Shown here one piece after another: positions 1 to 9,540 of a DNA stretch of 64,000 bases. The notes under the pieces are model-generated. The model saw nothing but the letters and a program-made list of their open reading frames with translations, ran no database searches and had not been told where the DNA came from. Origin of the DNA: Niveispirillum fermenti (GTDB taxonomy: Bacteria; Pseudomonadota; Alphaproteobacteria; Azospirillales; Azospirillaceae); assembly GCF_048066175.1 (NCBI RefSeq), contig NZ_JBLTXA010000009.1, forward strand, positions 124,001-188,000, read 5' to 3'. A program made the position numbers and the translations under genes. The first letter of the stretch is position 1, and the number at the start of each line of letters is the position of its first letter.

Positions 1-612
1 TCCGATGATAATGATCCTGCCGCACTGGCCCGCCTGCGCCCGCTCAACGCCTATGGCTGGTCGAAGCTGGCCTTCGACCGCCATGTGGTCGACCAGATGC
101 GCCGGGGCCGGCGCCATCCGCCGCAATGGGCGGGCCTGAAATTCTTCAACGCTTACGGCCCCAACGAATATCACAAGGGCGGGATGATGAGCGTGGTGGC
201 CAGGAACCACGCCATCGCGGCGGGCGGCGGGCGGGTGCGGCTGTTCCGGTCATACCGGCCTGATTATCCCGATGGCGGCCAGTTGCGCGATTTCGTCCAT
301 GTCCGTGATGCGGTGAATGTCGTGCTATGGCTGCTGGACAATCCAGGGGTCAGTGGCATCTTCAATGTCGGCTCCGGTCAGGCCCGTTCCTTCAACGACC
401 TGATCGCGGCCCTTTACCAGGCCGTCGGACGGGAGCCGGCGATCGACTATATCGAGATGCCTGAAAGCCTGCGCGACCGATATCAGTATTTCACCCAGGC
501 CGATCTGGGCCGGCTGCGCGCCGCCGGCTACCACATGCCGATGACGGGGCTGGAGGACGGGGTCGCCGACTATGTGGGCCGTTTCCTGTCACAACCCGAT
601 CCCTACAGGTAA
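1..612 (+). CDS. hldD: ADP-L-glycero-D-manno-heptose 6-epimerase, C-terminal part (start lies before the window)
   Basis: Last step of ADP-heptose synthesis for the LPS inner core: epimerises ADP-D-glycero- to ADP-L-glycero-D-manno-heptose in the cytoplasm. The frame is open from base 1, giving 203 visible residues; the Rossmann nucleotide-binding half is outside the window. The SDR active-site YxxxK is Y18/K22 of the visible part (NAYGWSK). It is followed by the family blocks FNAYGPNEYHKGGMMSVV, RPDYPDGGQLRDFVHVRDAV and FNVGSG. The stop is TAA. The next gene starts 5 bp downstream, and hldE, from the same pathway, lies 3.9 kb further on the same strand, so this is an LPS/heptose operon. The internal ATG at 85 is not the start because the YxxxK motif precedes it. 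Confidence 0.93.
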   Translation, partial: SDDNDPAALARLRPLNAYGWSKLAFDRHVVDQMRRGRRHPPQWAGLKFFNAYGPNEYHKGGMMSVVARNHAIAAGGGRVRLFRSYRPDYPDGGQLRDFVHVRDAVNVVLWLLDNPGVSGIFNVGSGQARSFNDLIAALYQAVGREPAIDYIEMPESLRDRYQYFTQADLGRLRAAGYHMPMTGLEDGVADYVGRFLSQPDPYR

Positions 613-617
613 AGCGG

Positions 618-2420
618 ATGGACGCCTATGACCAAGCCGTCGCCCATCACCGGGCGGGTCGCACGGATGCGGCGCTGGCGGCCGCCCGGCTGGCGGCGGC
701 CAGCGCTCCTGGCGACCCGCTGACTCACAACCTCCTGGCTGTCTGCCTGATCAGCGCACAGCAGGCGGACGAGGGCCTGCAGGTGCTGCTGAAAGCGGTC
801 CGGCAATGGCCGGAGCATGAGGGGTTGGTCACCAATCTGGCCATCGGTCTCTACAATGCCGGCGACCAGAAGGCCGCCTGGCATTACCTGCGCCATCTTG
901 TGGTGCTGAACCCCGCCAGCGCCGCCGCGTTTGACCGGCTGGGGGCGCTGTCGCTGACCTGGCGGGGGGATCGCGAGGGGGCCACCCGGCTGGCCGACCG
1001 GGCCGCCCGTCTTGCGCCGAACGACAAGACCATCCGCATCAACCAGTCCCTGGCCTGGGCACCGCATGATCTGGAACGGACGATCCGCGCGCTGGATGCC
1101 GCCATCGCCCTGAACCCCGACGATCCCCATCCCTATGTGCAGCGGGCAGGCGCCCTGCTGCGACAGGGGCAGGTATATGCCGCCCTGCATCCACTGCGCC
1201 GCGCCCTGCGCCTGAACCCCGGTCACGAGGATGCCGGCCGGCATGCCCTGCGCTGCCAGCGCTACCACACCGCCAGCCAGTCGGCCGCGGCACGGGGGCC
1301 CGGCCCCGGCGACGGGCTGCTGCTGCGCGGCCCCTTCTCCACCAGCAGCGGCTATGCCCATATGGGTCGCCGCTATATCCAGACACTGCGCAAGCAGGGC
1401 GTGCCGATGCAGGTCGTGGGTGTCTTCGGGCACGAAACCTGGGGGGAGGAGCCGCTTGAGGCCCCGGTCGGGTCCAAGGCCGCCATCAACATCATGGTCC
1501 CGCTGGCGGTGGAGCCGATCCCCGGCCTGACCACGATCCTCTATTCCATGTTCGAGGGGCCGCGTATCTCAAAGAGCTGGGCGCGGCAGAGCCTGTCAGC
1601 CGACCTCGTGATCGTGCCGACCGAATCGTCCCGCATCGCCTGGGCATCACAAGGCTATCCGGAGGATCGCATCCGCGTCTGTCCGCTGGGTGTGGATGCG
1701 GAACCGGCGGCGGCCGAGGCCCCCGCCCTGACCCTGGTCACCAGCGCCGGCCGCCGGGTCGACAGTTACCGCCACCGCTTCCTCAACGTGTCAGACGCCA
1801 TTCCGCGCAAGAACCTGGATGGGGTGCTGCGGGTCTGGCTGCGGACGACGCGGCGGGACGATGACGCCGTGTTGATCCTGAAGCCCGGCAAGGGGGGCAC
1901 CGAAAGCGCGCGTCGCCACCTGCAAGCCATCGTGCGCCAGACCCAGGCCCATGTCGGCCGCAGCTTCGCCGAGGCCGCCCCCATCGTGCTGATCGACCAG
2001 CCGTTGAGCGAGGCGGAAATGACCGGCCTGTTCCGCACCGCCAATTATTACTGGAGCCTGTCGCATGGCGAGGGCTGGGATCTGCCGCTGTCCAAGGCCG
2101 GCGCGATGGGGCTGGGCCTGATCGCCCCGGCCCACAGCGCCTATCTGGATTACCTGGATGCGCGCTTCGCCCGGATGATCCCCTGCGGTATCGGTCCGGC
2201 CCACCTGCCCTATAGCCGTGAACCCTGGGAGCCGTTCTTCGGGCTTGACTGGTGGGAGCCGGACGAGGATGCGGCGGCATCCATCCTGTCTGATATCATC
2301 CGGGGCCGCGATTCAGAATTGCCGGATGCCGCGGCCCATCTGCTGGACAACTTCACTTGGAACCAGGCAGCACTTAAACTGCGCCGCATCCTGGCGGATG
2401 CCGGGCTGCTGCGCCATTGA
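618..2420 (+). CDS. TPR-repeat protein fused to a GT4-type glycosyltransferase
   Basis: 600 residues. The N-terminal ~200 are TPR-like helical repeats (recurring A-x-x-LNP-type turns such as VVLNPASAAAFDRLG, IALNPDDPHPYVQRAG and LRLNPGHEDAG). From about residue 230 it becomes a GT-B glycosyltransferase of the GT1/GT4 clan: VSDAIPRKNLDGVLRVW (residues ~395-410) precedes the nucleotide-sugar domain. SHGEGWDLPLSKAGAMG (~485-500) carries the E-x7-type acidic motif that grips the sugar donor. No signal peptide, so cytoplasmic. It begins 5 bp after hldD and its stop overlaps the next frame, so it is cotranscribed. It probably glycosylates a protein or envelope acceptor held by the TPRs. The donor and acceptor cannot be read from sequence; an ADP-heptose donor is an inference from the flanking hldD and hldE. 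Confidence 0.78.
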   Translation: MDAYDQAVAHHRAGRTDAALAAARLAAASAPGDPLTHNLLAVCLISAQQADEGLQVLLKAVRQWPEHEGLVTNLAIGLYNAGDQKAAWHYLRHLVVLNPASAAAFDRLGALSLTWRGDREGATRLADRAARLAPNDKTIRINQSLAWAPHDLERTIRALDAAIALNPDDPHPYVQRAGALLRQGQVYAALHPLRRALRLNPGHEDAGRHALRCQRYHTASQSAAARGPGPGDGLLLRGPFSTSSGYAHMGRRYIQTLRKQGVPMQVVGVFGHETWGEEPLEAPVGSKAAINIMVPLAVEPIPGLTTILYSMFEGPRISKSWARQSLSADLVIVPTESSRIAWASQGYPEDRIRVCPLGVDAEPAAAEAPALTLVTSAGRRVDSYRHRFLNVSDAIPRKNLDGVLRVWLRTTRRDDDAVLILKPGKGGTESARRHLQAIVRQTQAHVGRSFAEAAPIVLIDQPLSEAEMTGLFRTANYYWSLSHGEGWDLPLSKAGAMGLGLIAPAHSAYLDYLDARFARMIPCGIGPAHLPYSREPWEPFFGLDWWEPDEDAAASILSDIIRGRDSELPDAAAHLLDNFTWNQAALKLRRILADAGLLRH

Positions 2421-2446
2421 GCCGGCGTTACCGACAGGACGATACC

Positions 2447-4360
2447 GTGACCGATCTCTTCACCGCCGCGCTGGACCAGCATAAGGCCGGCAACCTGATG
2501 CAGGCGGAACGCCTTTACCGCACGGTGCTGGCGGAAAACCCGGATCATCCGTTCGCCAACAACAATCTGGCAATCCTGCTGCGGGTGCAGCGGCGATGGG
2601 AGGAGGCGGTCGCCTGCTACCGGCGCGCGTTGAATGCCAACCCCGAAGACGCCCACCTTTACAACAACCTGACCTGCGTGCTGTCCGACATGGGGCAGGA
2701 TGCGCAGGCTGCCAAGGTCGGCATGCTGGCCGTCAGCCTGCGCCCCGACTATGCCGAGGCCTGGTTCAATCTGGGCAACATATTCCGCAACCTGCACGCC
2801 ACCGATGCCGCCAGGGGGGCCTATCACCGCGCCATCCGCCTGAAACCCGACATGGGCGAAGCCCACAGCAACCTGGGCGACCTGCATAAATCGGCAGCGG
2901 AACTGACGCGGGCCATGGAATGCTACCGCACCGCCCTGCGCCTGCAGCCCCACCTGCCGCAGCCTTACGTCAATCTGGGCGAGGTGCTGAAGGAACAGGG
3001 CCGGGTGACGGAGGCCATCACCCTTCTGCAGCACGGGCTGGAACAGCATCCGCACCTGCCCGTGCTGCATTCCAACCTGTTGTTCGCCCTGCATTATTCA
3101 CCGCATGTCCCGCCAGAGGTCATCTTCCGCGCCCACCGGCATTGGGGGGAGCGCCACGCCGCCCCCCTGGCCCCTGCGGTGGCACCATCTTTTTCCAATG
3201 ACCGTGATCCCGACCGGCGGTTGCGCATCGGTTATGTCTCGCCGGATTTCTGCGGCCATGCCGTTTCCTGCTTTCTGGAACCGCTGCTGCGCGGTCATGA
3301 TCGCGGCGCGGTTGAGATATTCTGCTATCCCACCTCCCGGCGCCGTGATGAAACCACCGCGCGGTTCCAGGCCATTACCGGCCATTGGTTCCCGCTGACC
3401 GGCCTGTTGGATGAGGAGGCGGTGGAGCGCATCCGGGCCGATGGCATCGATATCCTGGTGGATGTGGCGGGCCATACCTGCGACTGCCGTCCGCTGATCT
3501 TCGCCCGCCGGGCCGCCCCGGTGCAGGTTTCCTGGCTGGGCTATCCGGACGGCACGGGCATGGCGGCGATGGATTACCGTCTGACCGATGCGATTGCCGA
3601 CCCGCCGGGCGTGACCGACCGCTGGCATATGGAAAAGCTGGTACGGCTGGAGGATGGCTTCCTCTGTTTCCGCCCGCTGCGGGACACCGGCTTCAGCCCC
3701 GACCTTCCCGCCCACAGGAACGGGCATGTCACCTTCGGGTCGTTCAACAACAATGCCAAGATATCGGCCGAAGTGGTGGCGGTCTGGGCAGCGCTTCTGC
3801 AGCGCGTGCCGGATGCGCGGCTGGTCCTGAAAAGCCGTTCCTTCGCCGACCCCACCACCCATTCCCGCTACAGCGCCCTTTTCACCGCACAGGGCATCGC
3901 TGCCGACCGGTTTGAACTGATGCTTCATACACCCGACCAGGGCGACCATCTGCGCGCCTATGATGGCATCGATATCGCCCTGGACCCCTTCCCCTACAAC
4001 GGCACGACGACCAGTTGCGAGGCGCTGTGGATGGGGGTGCCGGTGGTGACCCTGCAGGGCGGCCACCATGTCGCCCGCGTCACTTCCAGCATCCTGCACC
4101 GCTGCGGCCTGGATGATCTGGTTGCAGCGGATACGAACAGCTATATCGACATCGCCGCCGGACTGGCTGCGGACAGGGACCGGCTGGCGGCATTGCGGCG
4201 GGGGCTGCGGGCGCGCATGCGGAACAGCCCCCTGTGCGATCCCTACGGCTTCGCCCGACAGGTGGAGCAGGCCTATCGCCGGATATGGCGGACCTGGGCC
4301 GAAGGTCCGGCCACCGGACCCGGCGATCCGGTGCGGCCGGACATGGACATGCACGCCTGA
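2447..4360 (+). CDS. TPR / SPINDLY-type O-linked GlcNAc transferase (GT41 family)
   Basis: About 637 residues. N-terminal TPR superhelix (~1-235; NNNLAILLRVQRRWEEAVACYRRALNANPED and similar units), then the GT41 catalytic region starting at RLRIGYVSPDFCGHAVSCFL. It ends with the conserved donor-site block YNGTTTSCEALWMGVPVVTL and HHVARVTSSIL. VQVSWLGYPDGTGM and DYRLTDAIADPP are further OGT/SPY signatures. Cytoplasmic transfer of a sugar (GlcNAc or fucose in characterised members) to Ser/Thr of a target protein. I place the start at GTG 2447, which has an AGGAC ribosome site about 7 nt upstream. A TTG at 2417 would overlap the previous stop and adds ten basic, poorly conserved residues. Second TPR-glycosyltransferase in a row. 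In other alphaproteobacteria such pairs can modify flagellin or adhesins, but no such target is visible here. Confidence 0.85.
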   Translation: MTDLFTAALDQHKAGNLMQAERLYRTVLAENPDHPFANNNLAILLRVQRRWEEAVACYRRALNANPEDAHLYNNLTCVLSDMGQDAQAAKVGMLAVSLRPDYAEAWFNLGNIFRNLHATDAARGAYHRAIRLKPDMGEAHSNLGDLHKSAAELTRAMECYRTALRLQPHLPQPYVNLGEVLKEQGRVTEAITLLQHGLEQHPHLPVLHSNLLFALHYSPHVPPEVIFRAHRHWGERHAAPLAPAVAPSFSNDRDPDRRLRIGYVSPDFCGHAVSCFLEPLLRGHDRGAVEIFCYPTSRRRDETTARFQAITGHWFPLTGLLDEEAVERIRADGIDILVDVAGHTCDCRPLIFARRAAPVQVSWLGYPDGTGMAAMDYRLTDAIADPPGVTDRWHMEKLVRLEDGFLCFRPLRDTGFSPDLPAHRNGHVTFGSFNNNAKISAEVVAVWAALLQRVPDARLVLKSRSFADPTTHSRYSALFTAQGIAADRFELMLHTPDQGDHLRAYDGIDIALDPFPYNGTTTSCEALWMGVPVVTLQGGHHVARVTSSILHRCGLDDLVAADTNSYIDIAAGLAADRDRLAALRRGLRARMRNSPLCDPYGFARQVEQAYRRIWRTWAEGPATGPGDPVRPDMDMHA

Positions 4361-4463
4361 CAGCGGCTTGTGGCTGGCCTGAGCCAGGCCGGAGCGCTAT
4401 ACAGCAAGGCAGATGGTGCCGTCGTCCCACGGCCCCCACCGGAATTGCAGGCGACCGACCGGA

Positions 4464-5966
4464 ATGACCGAGCCAGAACGCGCGTCCCCCGTCCTGACGG
4501 ATATAGCCGCCGCCCTGGCCGGCGCGCGGGTCGCCATTGTCGGCGACGTGATGCTGGACCGTTTCGTCTATGGCGATATCGACCGCATCTCCCCCGAGGC
4601 GCCTGTACCGGTGCTGAAGCTGCATCACCGGCGGGAAATGCTGGGGGGCGCCGGCAATGTCGCTGCCAACGCCGCCAGCCTGGGGGCCACCACATTGCTG
4701 GCGGCGCTGGTCGGTGCCGACGCGGCGGGCGACAGGATCGGTGACCTGGTGGCGGCCCTGCCCGGTGCCACCACCCGCCTGGGCCGCCGGGCCGCCGGGC
4801 CGACCACGGTGAAGACCCGCATCGTGGCCCGTCAGCAACAGATGCTGCGGCTGGATGAGGAGGAGATAGCGCCACCGACACCGGCAGAGACCGAGGCGCT
4901 GCTGACCGGCGTGGGGGCCGTGTTGCCGGGCTTCGATGTGCTGCTGCTGTCCGATTATGCCAAGGGCGTGCTGGCCGGCGACATGGCCCCCCGCCTGATC
5001 GCTGCCGCGCACGGCGCCGGAAAGCCTGTGATCGTCGATCCGAAGGGCCATGATTTCGGCCGTTATGCCGGGGCCGATCTGGTCACGCCCAACCTGGGGG
5101 AATTGCGTCAGGCCAGCGGTCTCCCCTGTGATGGGGATGAGGAGGTGGTCACAGCCGCCCGCAGCCTGATCGGACGCCACCGCATTGGTGCCATCATCGT
5201 CACGCGCAGCGAACACGGCATGTCCGTCGTCACGGCCGATGGTGCCGAACATCTGCCCGCCCAGGCGCGGGAAGTGTTCGACGTGTCGGGCGCCGGCGAT
5301 ACCGTGGCGGCGCTGCTGGCCTGCGCCCTGGCGCGCGGGGTGCCGCTGACCGTTGCGGCGCGGCTGGCCAATGTTGCGGCCGGCATCGTGGTGGGCAAGC
5401 TGGGGACGGCCCAGGTGACGCCGGGGGAACTGGCCCTGACGCTGCACCAGCAGGAGGCCGGGGACCCCGTTGCCGCCAAGATCGCCGACCGGCCGCTGGC
5501 GGCGGCACGCACGGCGCAATGGCGGGAAGGCGGGCTGGTCGTCGGCTTCACCAATGGCTGCTTCGACCTGCTGCATCCCGGCCATCTGTCATTGCTGCGC
5601 CAGGCGCGGGCAGCCTGTGACCGCCTGGTTGTCGGCATCAATGACGACACATCGGTCCGCCGGCTGAAGGGGCCGCAGCGGCCGATCCAGCCATTGCAGG
5701 CACGGGCCGCCGTGCTGGCGGCGCTGCAGGTGGTCGATCTGGTGGTTCCCTTTGCCGAGGATACGCCGTTGGACCTGATCCAGGCCCTCCGCCCCGCCCT
5801 GCTGGTCAAGGGCGCCGATTACCGGGTCGATCAGGTGGTCGGGGCCGATTTCGTGCAGTCCCATGGTGGCCGCGTGCTGCTGGCCGACCTGCAGGCCGGT
5901 TTCAGCACGACCAGCACGGTGGCCCGCATGGTTGCCAGCGGCGGGAACGGGAGCCCCGGCAGCTGA
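4464..5966 (+). CDS. hldE: Bifunctional heptose-7-phosphate kinase / heptose-1-phosphate adenylyltransferase
   Basis: Makes ADP-D-glycero-beta-D-manno-heptose. It phosphorylates heptose-7-P at C1 (ribokinase-like N-half), then adenylylates after phosphatase action (nucleotidyltransferase C-half). 500 residues. The kinase half starts with VAIVGDVMLDRFVYGDIDRISPEAPVP and GGAGNVAANAASLGA, and ends with the PfkB anion-hole motif DVSGAGDTVAALLA (~275-290). The transferase half begins at VGFTNGCFDLLHPGHLSLL with the HxGH motif, and shows VGINDDTSVRRLKGP and the ISTTS-like FSTTSTV end. ATG 4464 is chosen over the in-frame ATG 4413 because homology begins there. It completes the heptose pathway with hldD. 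A phosphatase gmhB and isomerase gmhA are not in the window. Confidence 0.95.
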   Translation: MTEPERASPVLTDIAAALAGARVAIVGDVMLDRFVYGDIDRISPEAPVPVLKLHHRREMLGGAGNVAANAASLGATTLLAALVGADAAGDRIGDLVAALPGATTRLGRRAAGPTTVKTRIVARQQQMLRLDEEEIAPPTPAETEALLTGVGAVLPGFDVLLLSDYAKGVLAGDMAPRLIAAAHGAGKPVIVDPKGHDFGRYAGADLVTPNLGELRQASGLPCDGDEEVVTAARSLIGRHRIGAIIVTRSEHGMSVVTADGAEHLPAQAREVFDVSGAGDTVAALLACALARGVPLTVAARLANVAAGIVVGKLGTAQVTPGELALTLHQQEAGDPVAAKIADRPLAAARTAQWREGGLVVGFTNGCFDLLHPGHLSLLRQARAACDRLVVGINDDTSVRRLKGPQRPIQPLQARAAVLAALQVVDLVVPFAEDTPLDLIQALRPALLVKGADYRVDQVVGADFVQSHGGRVLLADLQAGFSTTSTVARMVASGGNGSPGS

Positions 5967-5995
5967 CGCGGCAGGCCGTCACCCCCCCGCCCGCG

Positions 5996-7420
5996 TCACG
6001 GCTCCCGGATCGCCTCGCTGAGCCCGCGGGTGATGGGATAAAGGAAATAGGACAGTACGCTGCGCTTGCCGACCTTGATTTCCGCCCGCACCGTCATGCC
6101 CGGCGTCAGCCCCACATCCTCCGGCAGGTTCTTCAATTCGGTCGACAGCAACTCTATCCGCCCGCGATGGACGGCACCGGCATCGGCCAGCCTTGGTGCG
6201 CGCTCGGCATCCGTCTGTTCAGGCGCGGCATTGATGGCGAAGGATTCCTCGCTGACCGACAGCAGGCGGCCCTTGACCATGCCGTGGCGCTGGAAGGGGA
6301 AGGCGTCGACCTTCACCGCCACCTCGTCCCCCGGCTTGGTGTAGCCGACATCGGCGGAGCGCACGGTGATCTCGGCGATCAGCGGCACATTGCTGGGCAC
6401 CATGGTGATCAGCGCCTCCGCCTCGCGCGCCACCGAGCCGGTGGAACGCCTGGCCACTTCCAGCACCACGCCGTCCTGTGGCGCCACCAGTTCCACCAGA
6501 TCGTTGATGCGCACGGCCTTGGTCAGCGCCTCGTCGACCTGTACCGCCTCACTGCGGGCCTTCACCAGTTCCTCCAGCAACTGACGCTGCCACTGGTCGA
6601 TGAAGGATTGCCGTTCCGCCTGCTTGGCGGTCAGGCTGGACCGCAGTTCGGACAGCTTGTTGATCGTGCTCTGCTGGCTGCGCTCCACCTCCAGCCGGGT
6701 CGCCCGTGCATCCAGCAATTGCAGGCGCGACCCGGTCTGGCCGCGGAACAGTTCCTCGCGCAGGCGCTCAACGTCCTTTGCCACCGCCAACTGCTCGCTG
6801 AGCGAGGCGCGGTCATCCTCCGCCGTGCGCAATCCGGCCTGCAGGCTGGCGATCTCACCGTCCAGTGCGGCCAGACTGGAGGCGTATTGGGCACGGCGCT
6901 GGCGGTAGAGGTTGGCCTGCAACGCCAAGTCGCCGTCAACGGCCTGCTCCATGTCCTGGGTCAGCGGCTTGCCCGCCGCCTCCTGCTCCAGACGGCGCAA
7001 CTGGGCGAACAGGGCGCTCTGCTGCGCGGTCAGGCTGGCGCGGTCGGCCAGCGAGAAGGTGGCGTCCAGCCGCGCCAGGACCTGCCCGCGCGTCACCTTG
7101 TCGCCCGGCCGCACATTGATCTCCCGGACGACCGACCGGTCCAGGGGCTGCAGCACGATGGCCGGGCTGTCCGGCACCAGCCGCCCGTTGCCGGCGACGA
7201 TCACATCCACGTCCACAACAGCGGCAATAAACAGGATCAGCAGGAAAAGCCCCGCCACCGCCAGGTGCGGCGCGCCCAGCAGGCGCGGCGGCGGGGCGGC
7301 GATGATCTCCTCCAGGTCCTCCTGGAAGGGCAGTGCCTCCGGCGCCACCGATGGGGCCGCCGGCTGGGCCATGCGACGCCGGATGATGGCCGGCACCAGT
7401 TTTTTCAGGGACCCGCTCAT
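5996..7420 (-). CDS. HlyD-family type I secretion periplasmic adaptor
   Basis: Membrane-fusion subunit of a type I secretion system, linking the inner-membrane ABC exporter to an outer-membrane TolC-type channel. 474 residues: short cytoplasmic tail, one membrane segment (LAVAGLFLLILFIAAVV, ~50-66), and a lipoyl-like half starting VLQPLDRSVVREINVRPGDKVTRGQVLARLD. A long coiled-coil hairpin follows (~115-300, rich in Q/L/E/R), then the second lipoyl half (VELVAPQDGVVLEVARRSTG) and the beta-barrel ending TPGMTVRAEIKVGKRSVLSYFLYPITRGLSEAIREP. That last part is the classical HlyD/PrtE C-terminal tail. The start ATG 7420 overlaps the stop of the ABC gene as ATGA, showing translational coupling. 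Confidence 0.93.
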   Translation of the reverse strand: MSGSLKKLVPAIIRRRMAQPAAPSVAPEALPFQEDLEEIIAAPPPRLLGAPHLAVAGLFLLILFIAAVVDVDVIVAGNGRLVPDSPAIVLQPLDRSVVREINVRPGDKVTRGQVLARLDATFSLADRASLTAQQSALFAQLRRLEQEAAGKPLTQDMEQAVDGDLALQANLYRQRRAQYASSLAALDGEIASLQAGLRTAEDDRASLSEQLAVAKDVERLREELFRGQTGSRLQLLDARATRLEVERSQQSTINKLSELRSSLTAKQAERQSFIDQWQRQLLEELVKARSEAVQVDEALTKAVRINDLVELVAPQDGVVLEVARRSTGSVAREAEALITMVPSNVPLIAEITVRSADVGYTKPGDEVAVKVDAFPFQRHGMVKGRLLSVSEESFAINAAPEQTDAERAPRLADAGAVHRGRIELLSTELKNLPEDVGLTPGMTVRAEIKVGKRSVLSYFLYPITRGLSEAIREP

Positions 7421-9540
7421 TGAATGTGCTGCGTCTGGGTTTGCCACAGATGGCGATAGATATCGCACCGTTCCAGCAATACCCCATGTGGGGCGAAATC
7501 CACCACCTCGCCCTGCTCCAGCACCAGGATCCTGTCCGCCGTCACCAGGGAGGAAAGGCGATGGGAGACAATGATCATCGTGCGGCCGCGGGCGATGTCG
7601 GCCAGGTTCCGCTGCACGATGGCCTCGCTTTCCGGGTCCAGCGCGCTGGTCGCCTCATCGAAGATCAGCAGGCGCGGCCGGGTCAGCAGGGCACGGGCGA
7701 TGGCGATGCGCTGACGCTGGCCGCCGGAGAAGTTGGAGGCATTCTCCTCCACGAAGGTGTCATAGGACATGGGCAGCCGGTTGATGAACTCATCCGCCCC
7801 CGCCATGCGCGCCGCCTCCAGGATTTCCGCCAGGGGCGCATCCGGCCGGGCGGCGGCGATATTGTCGCGGATGGTGCCGCGGAACAGCAGGTTGTCCTGC
7901 AGCACCACGCCGATGGACCGGCGCAGATGGTTGAGGTCGATATGGCGCAGATCGACGCCGTTCAACTGTATGATGCCATCCTGCGGCGTATGGATCGACT
8001 GGATCAGCCGGGTGACCGTCGTCTTGCCGGAACCGGACCGGCCGACGATACCGATAACCTGCCCCTCCTCCACGGCGAAGGAAACGCGCTGAAGGGCCGC
8101 GTTTGACCCGGCGCTGTAGCGGAAGGTGACGCCTTCGAACACCATCTGTCCGGTGATGGCCGGGCGGGCCGACCGGGTGCGGCCGGACCGTTCCGGCGGC
8201 GTATTCATCACGTTGCCCAGCATCTTCACCGACAGGGCCGCCTCCTGATACTCATTGATCAGGGCGACGATCTGCACCAGCGGTCCCGTGACGCGGCTGG
8301 ACAGCATGTTGAAGGCGATCAGCGCGCCCAGGCTGAGCTGACCGTTGAACACCTCAACGGCACCGATGGCCAGAACGCTGATCTGCATCAGCTTTTCCAG
8401 CATGCCGGTCAGCACGCTTCCCAATGCGCTGACGCGGCCCACCGCGGCGTGCTGATGCACGGCCTTCGCCACCTTGCCGTCCCAGGCGCGCTGGCGGATC
8501 GGCTCCAGCACCAGCGACTTCACCGCGCGCATGCCGTGGATGGTTTCCACCAGATGGGCCTGCCGGGCCCCTTCGGTCTCGTAGAGCCTGTTCAACTCGG
8601 TCCGGTATTTCGGCACCATGGCGCCGATGACGCAGGCGATCGCCGCCGAGAAGCCCAGCACCACGGCGGTCAGGGTGCCGGAATAGAAGACCAGCAGGAT
8701 CAACAGGATCGGCAGGGTCGCGGCGTCCAGCAGGACCTGGAACAGCCGGCCGGTGAGGAAATGGCGCAGCTTTTCCGTCTGTTGCAGGTGTCGGACAAGC
8801 ACGCCGGCCGTGCTGGTCTCGAAAAAGGCGAGCGGCAGGCCCAGCAGGTGCCGGAAGGTGCGCGATGTCAGCCGCGCATCGATCTTGTTCGAGGCGATCA
8901 GCATCAGGTTCTGCCTGACATAGCCGAAGAACCCGTCGAACAGCGTCAGCACCACGAAGATCAGCACCACGGCGAACAGGGTCTGATAGCTCTGGTGCGC
9001 CACCACCTTGTCGATCAGCACCTGGAACAGCAGCGGGATGCACAGGCCGATGATGTTGGCCATCACGGCAGCCACCGCCACGCCCCGGAACAGCTTGGCG
9101 TGACGCACGATCTCGGGCATGAACCAGCGGAAGCCGAAAGGCTGCTCCTCGTCGGTCAGCGCATAGACGCGCTTGCACAGGACCAGCGTGCCGTCCCATT
9201 CCTCCATGAACTGCTCGCGGGTCAGCAGCTTGACGCCTTCCTTCTCCGTCGCCGGGTCCAGCACGGCGGCAAAGCGCTGACCATCGGCAGCCGTGACCAC
9301 CTGGGCCAGCACCACCCAGGAGCCGTCCTTGCGTATCGCCAGTGCGGGATAGGCAGTGCCAAGGGCCCCCGCCTTCTCCCAACTGCAATTGTCGATCGCC
9401 CGGCCCTTCAGGCCGACGGCACGCATGGCGCGCAGAATGGAATTCTTGATATCGTCCGTACCACCTGTCGGCAACTCTTCCGGTGCCAACTGGATTCCGT
9501 GGTGCATCGCTATCAAGAAAAGGCAGCGCAAGGCTGACAT
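7417..9540 (-). CDS. Type I secretion ABC transporter (HlyB-like, with degenerate C39 domain)
   Basis: ATP-driven inner-membrane exporter. 707 residues from ATG 9540; a TTG at 9552 with GGAATAGG upstream is the alternative start. Residues ~1-130 form a C39-peptidase-like domain. It lacks the catalytic Cys/His context, as in HlyB, where the domain docks unfolded RTX substrates rather than cutting them. Six transmembrane helices follow (~150-430, e.g. VAVAAVMANIIGLCIPLLFQVLID). The ATPase has Walker A GRSGSGKTT, signature FSGGQRQR, Walker B LLIFDEATSALD and switch His in IIVSHRLS. It overlaps the HlyD gene by 4 bp. No TolC and no RTX/repeat substrate gene is adjacent; the upstream 530 bp hold no convincing gene. 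Confidence 0.93.
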   Translation of the reverse strand: MSALRCLFLIAMHHGIQLAPEELPTGGTDDIKNSILRAMRAVGLKGRAIDNCSWEKAGALGTAYPALAIRKDGSWVVLAQVVTAADGQRFAAVLDPATEKEGVKLLTREQFMEEWDGTLVLCKRVYALTDEEQPFGFRWFMPEIVRHAKLFRGVAVAAVMANIIGLCIPLLFQVLIDKVVAHQSYQTLFAVVLIFVVLTLFDGFFGYVRQNLMLIASNKIDARLTSRTFRHLLGLPLAFFETSTAGVLVRHLQQTEKLRHFLTGRLFQVLLDAATLPILLILLVFYSGTLTAVVLGFSAAIACVIGAMVPKYRTELNRLYETEGARQAHLVETIHGMRAVKSLVLEPIRQRAWDGKVAKAVHQHAAVGRVSALGSVLTGMLEKLMQISVLAIGAVEVFNGQLSLGALIAFNMLSSRVTGPLVQIVALINEYQEAALSVKMLGNVMNTPPERSGRTRSARPAITGQMVFEGVTFRYSAGSNAALQRVSFAVEEGQVIGIVGRSGSGKTTVTRLIQSIHTPQDGIIQLNGVDLRHIDLNHLRRSIGVVLQDNLLFRGTIRDNIAAARPDAPLAEILEAARMAGADEFINRLPMSYDTFVEENASNFSGGQRQRIAIARALLTRPRLLIFDEATSALDPESEAIVQRNLADIARGRTMIIVSHRLSSLVTADRILVLEQGEVVDFAPHGVLLERCDIYRHLWQTQTQHIQ

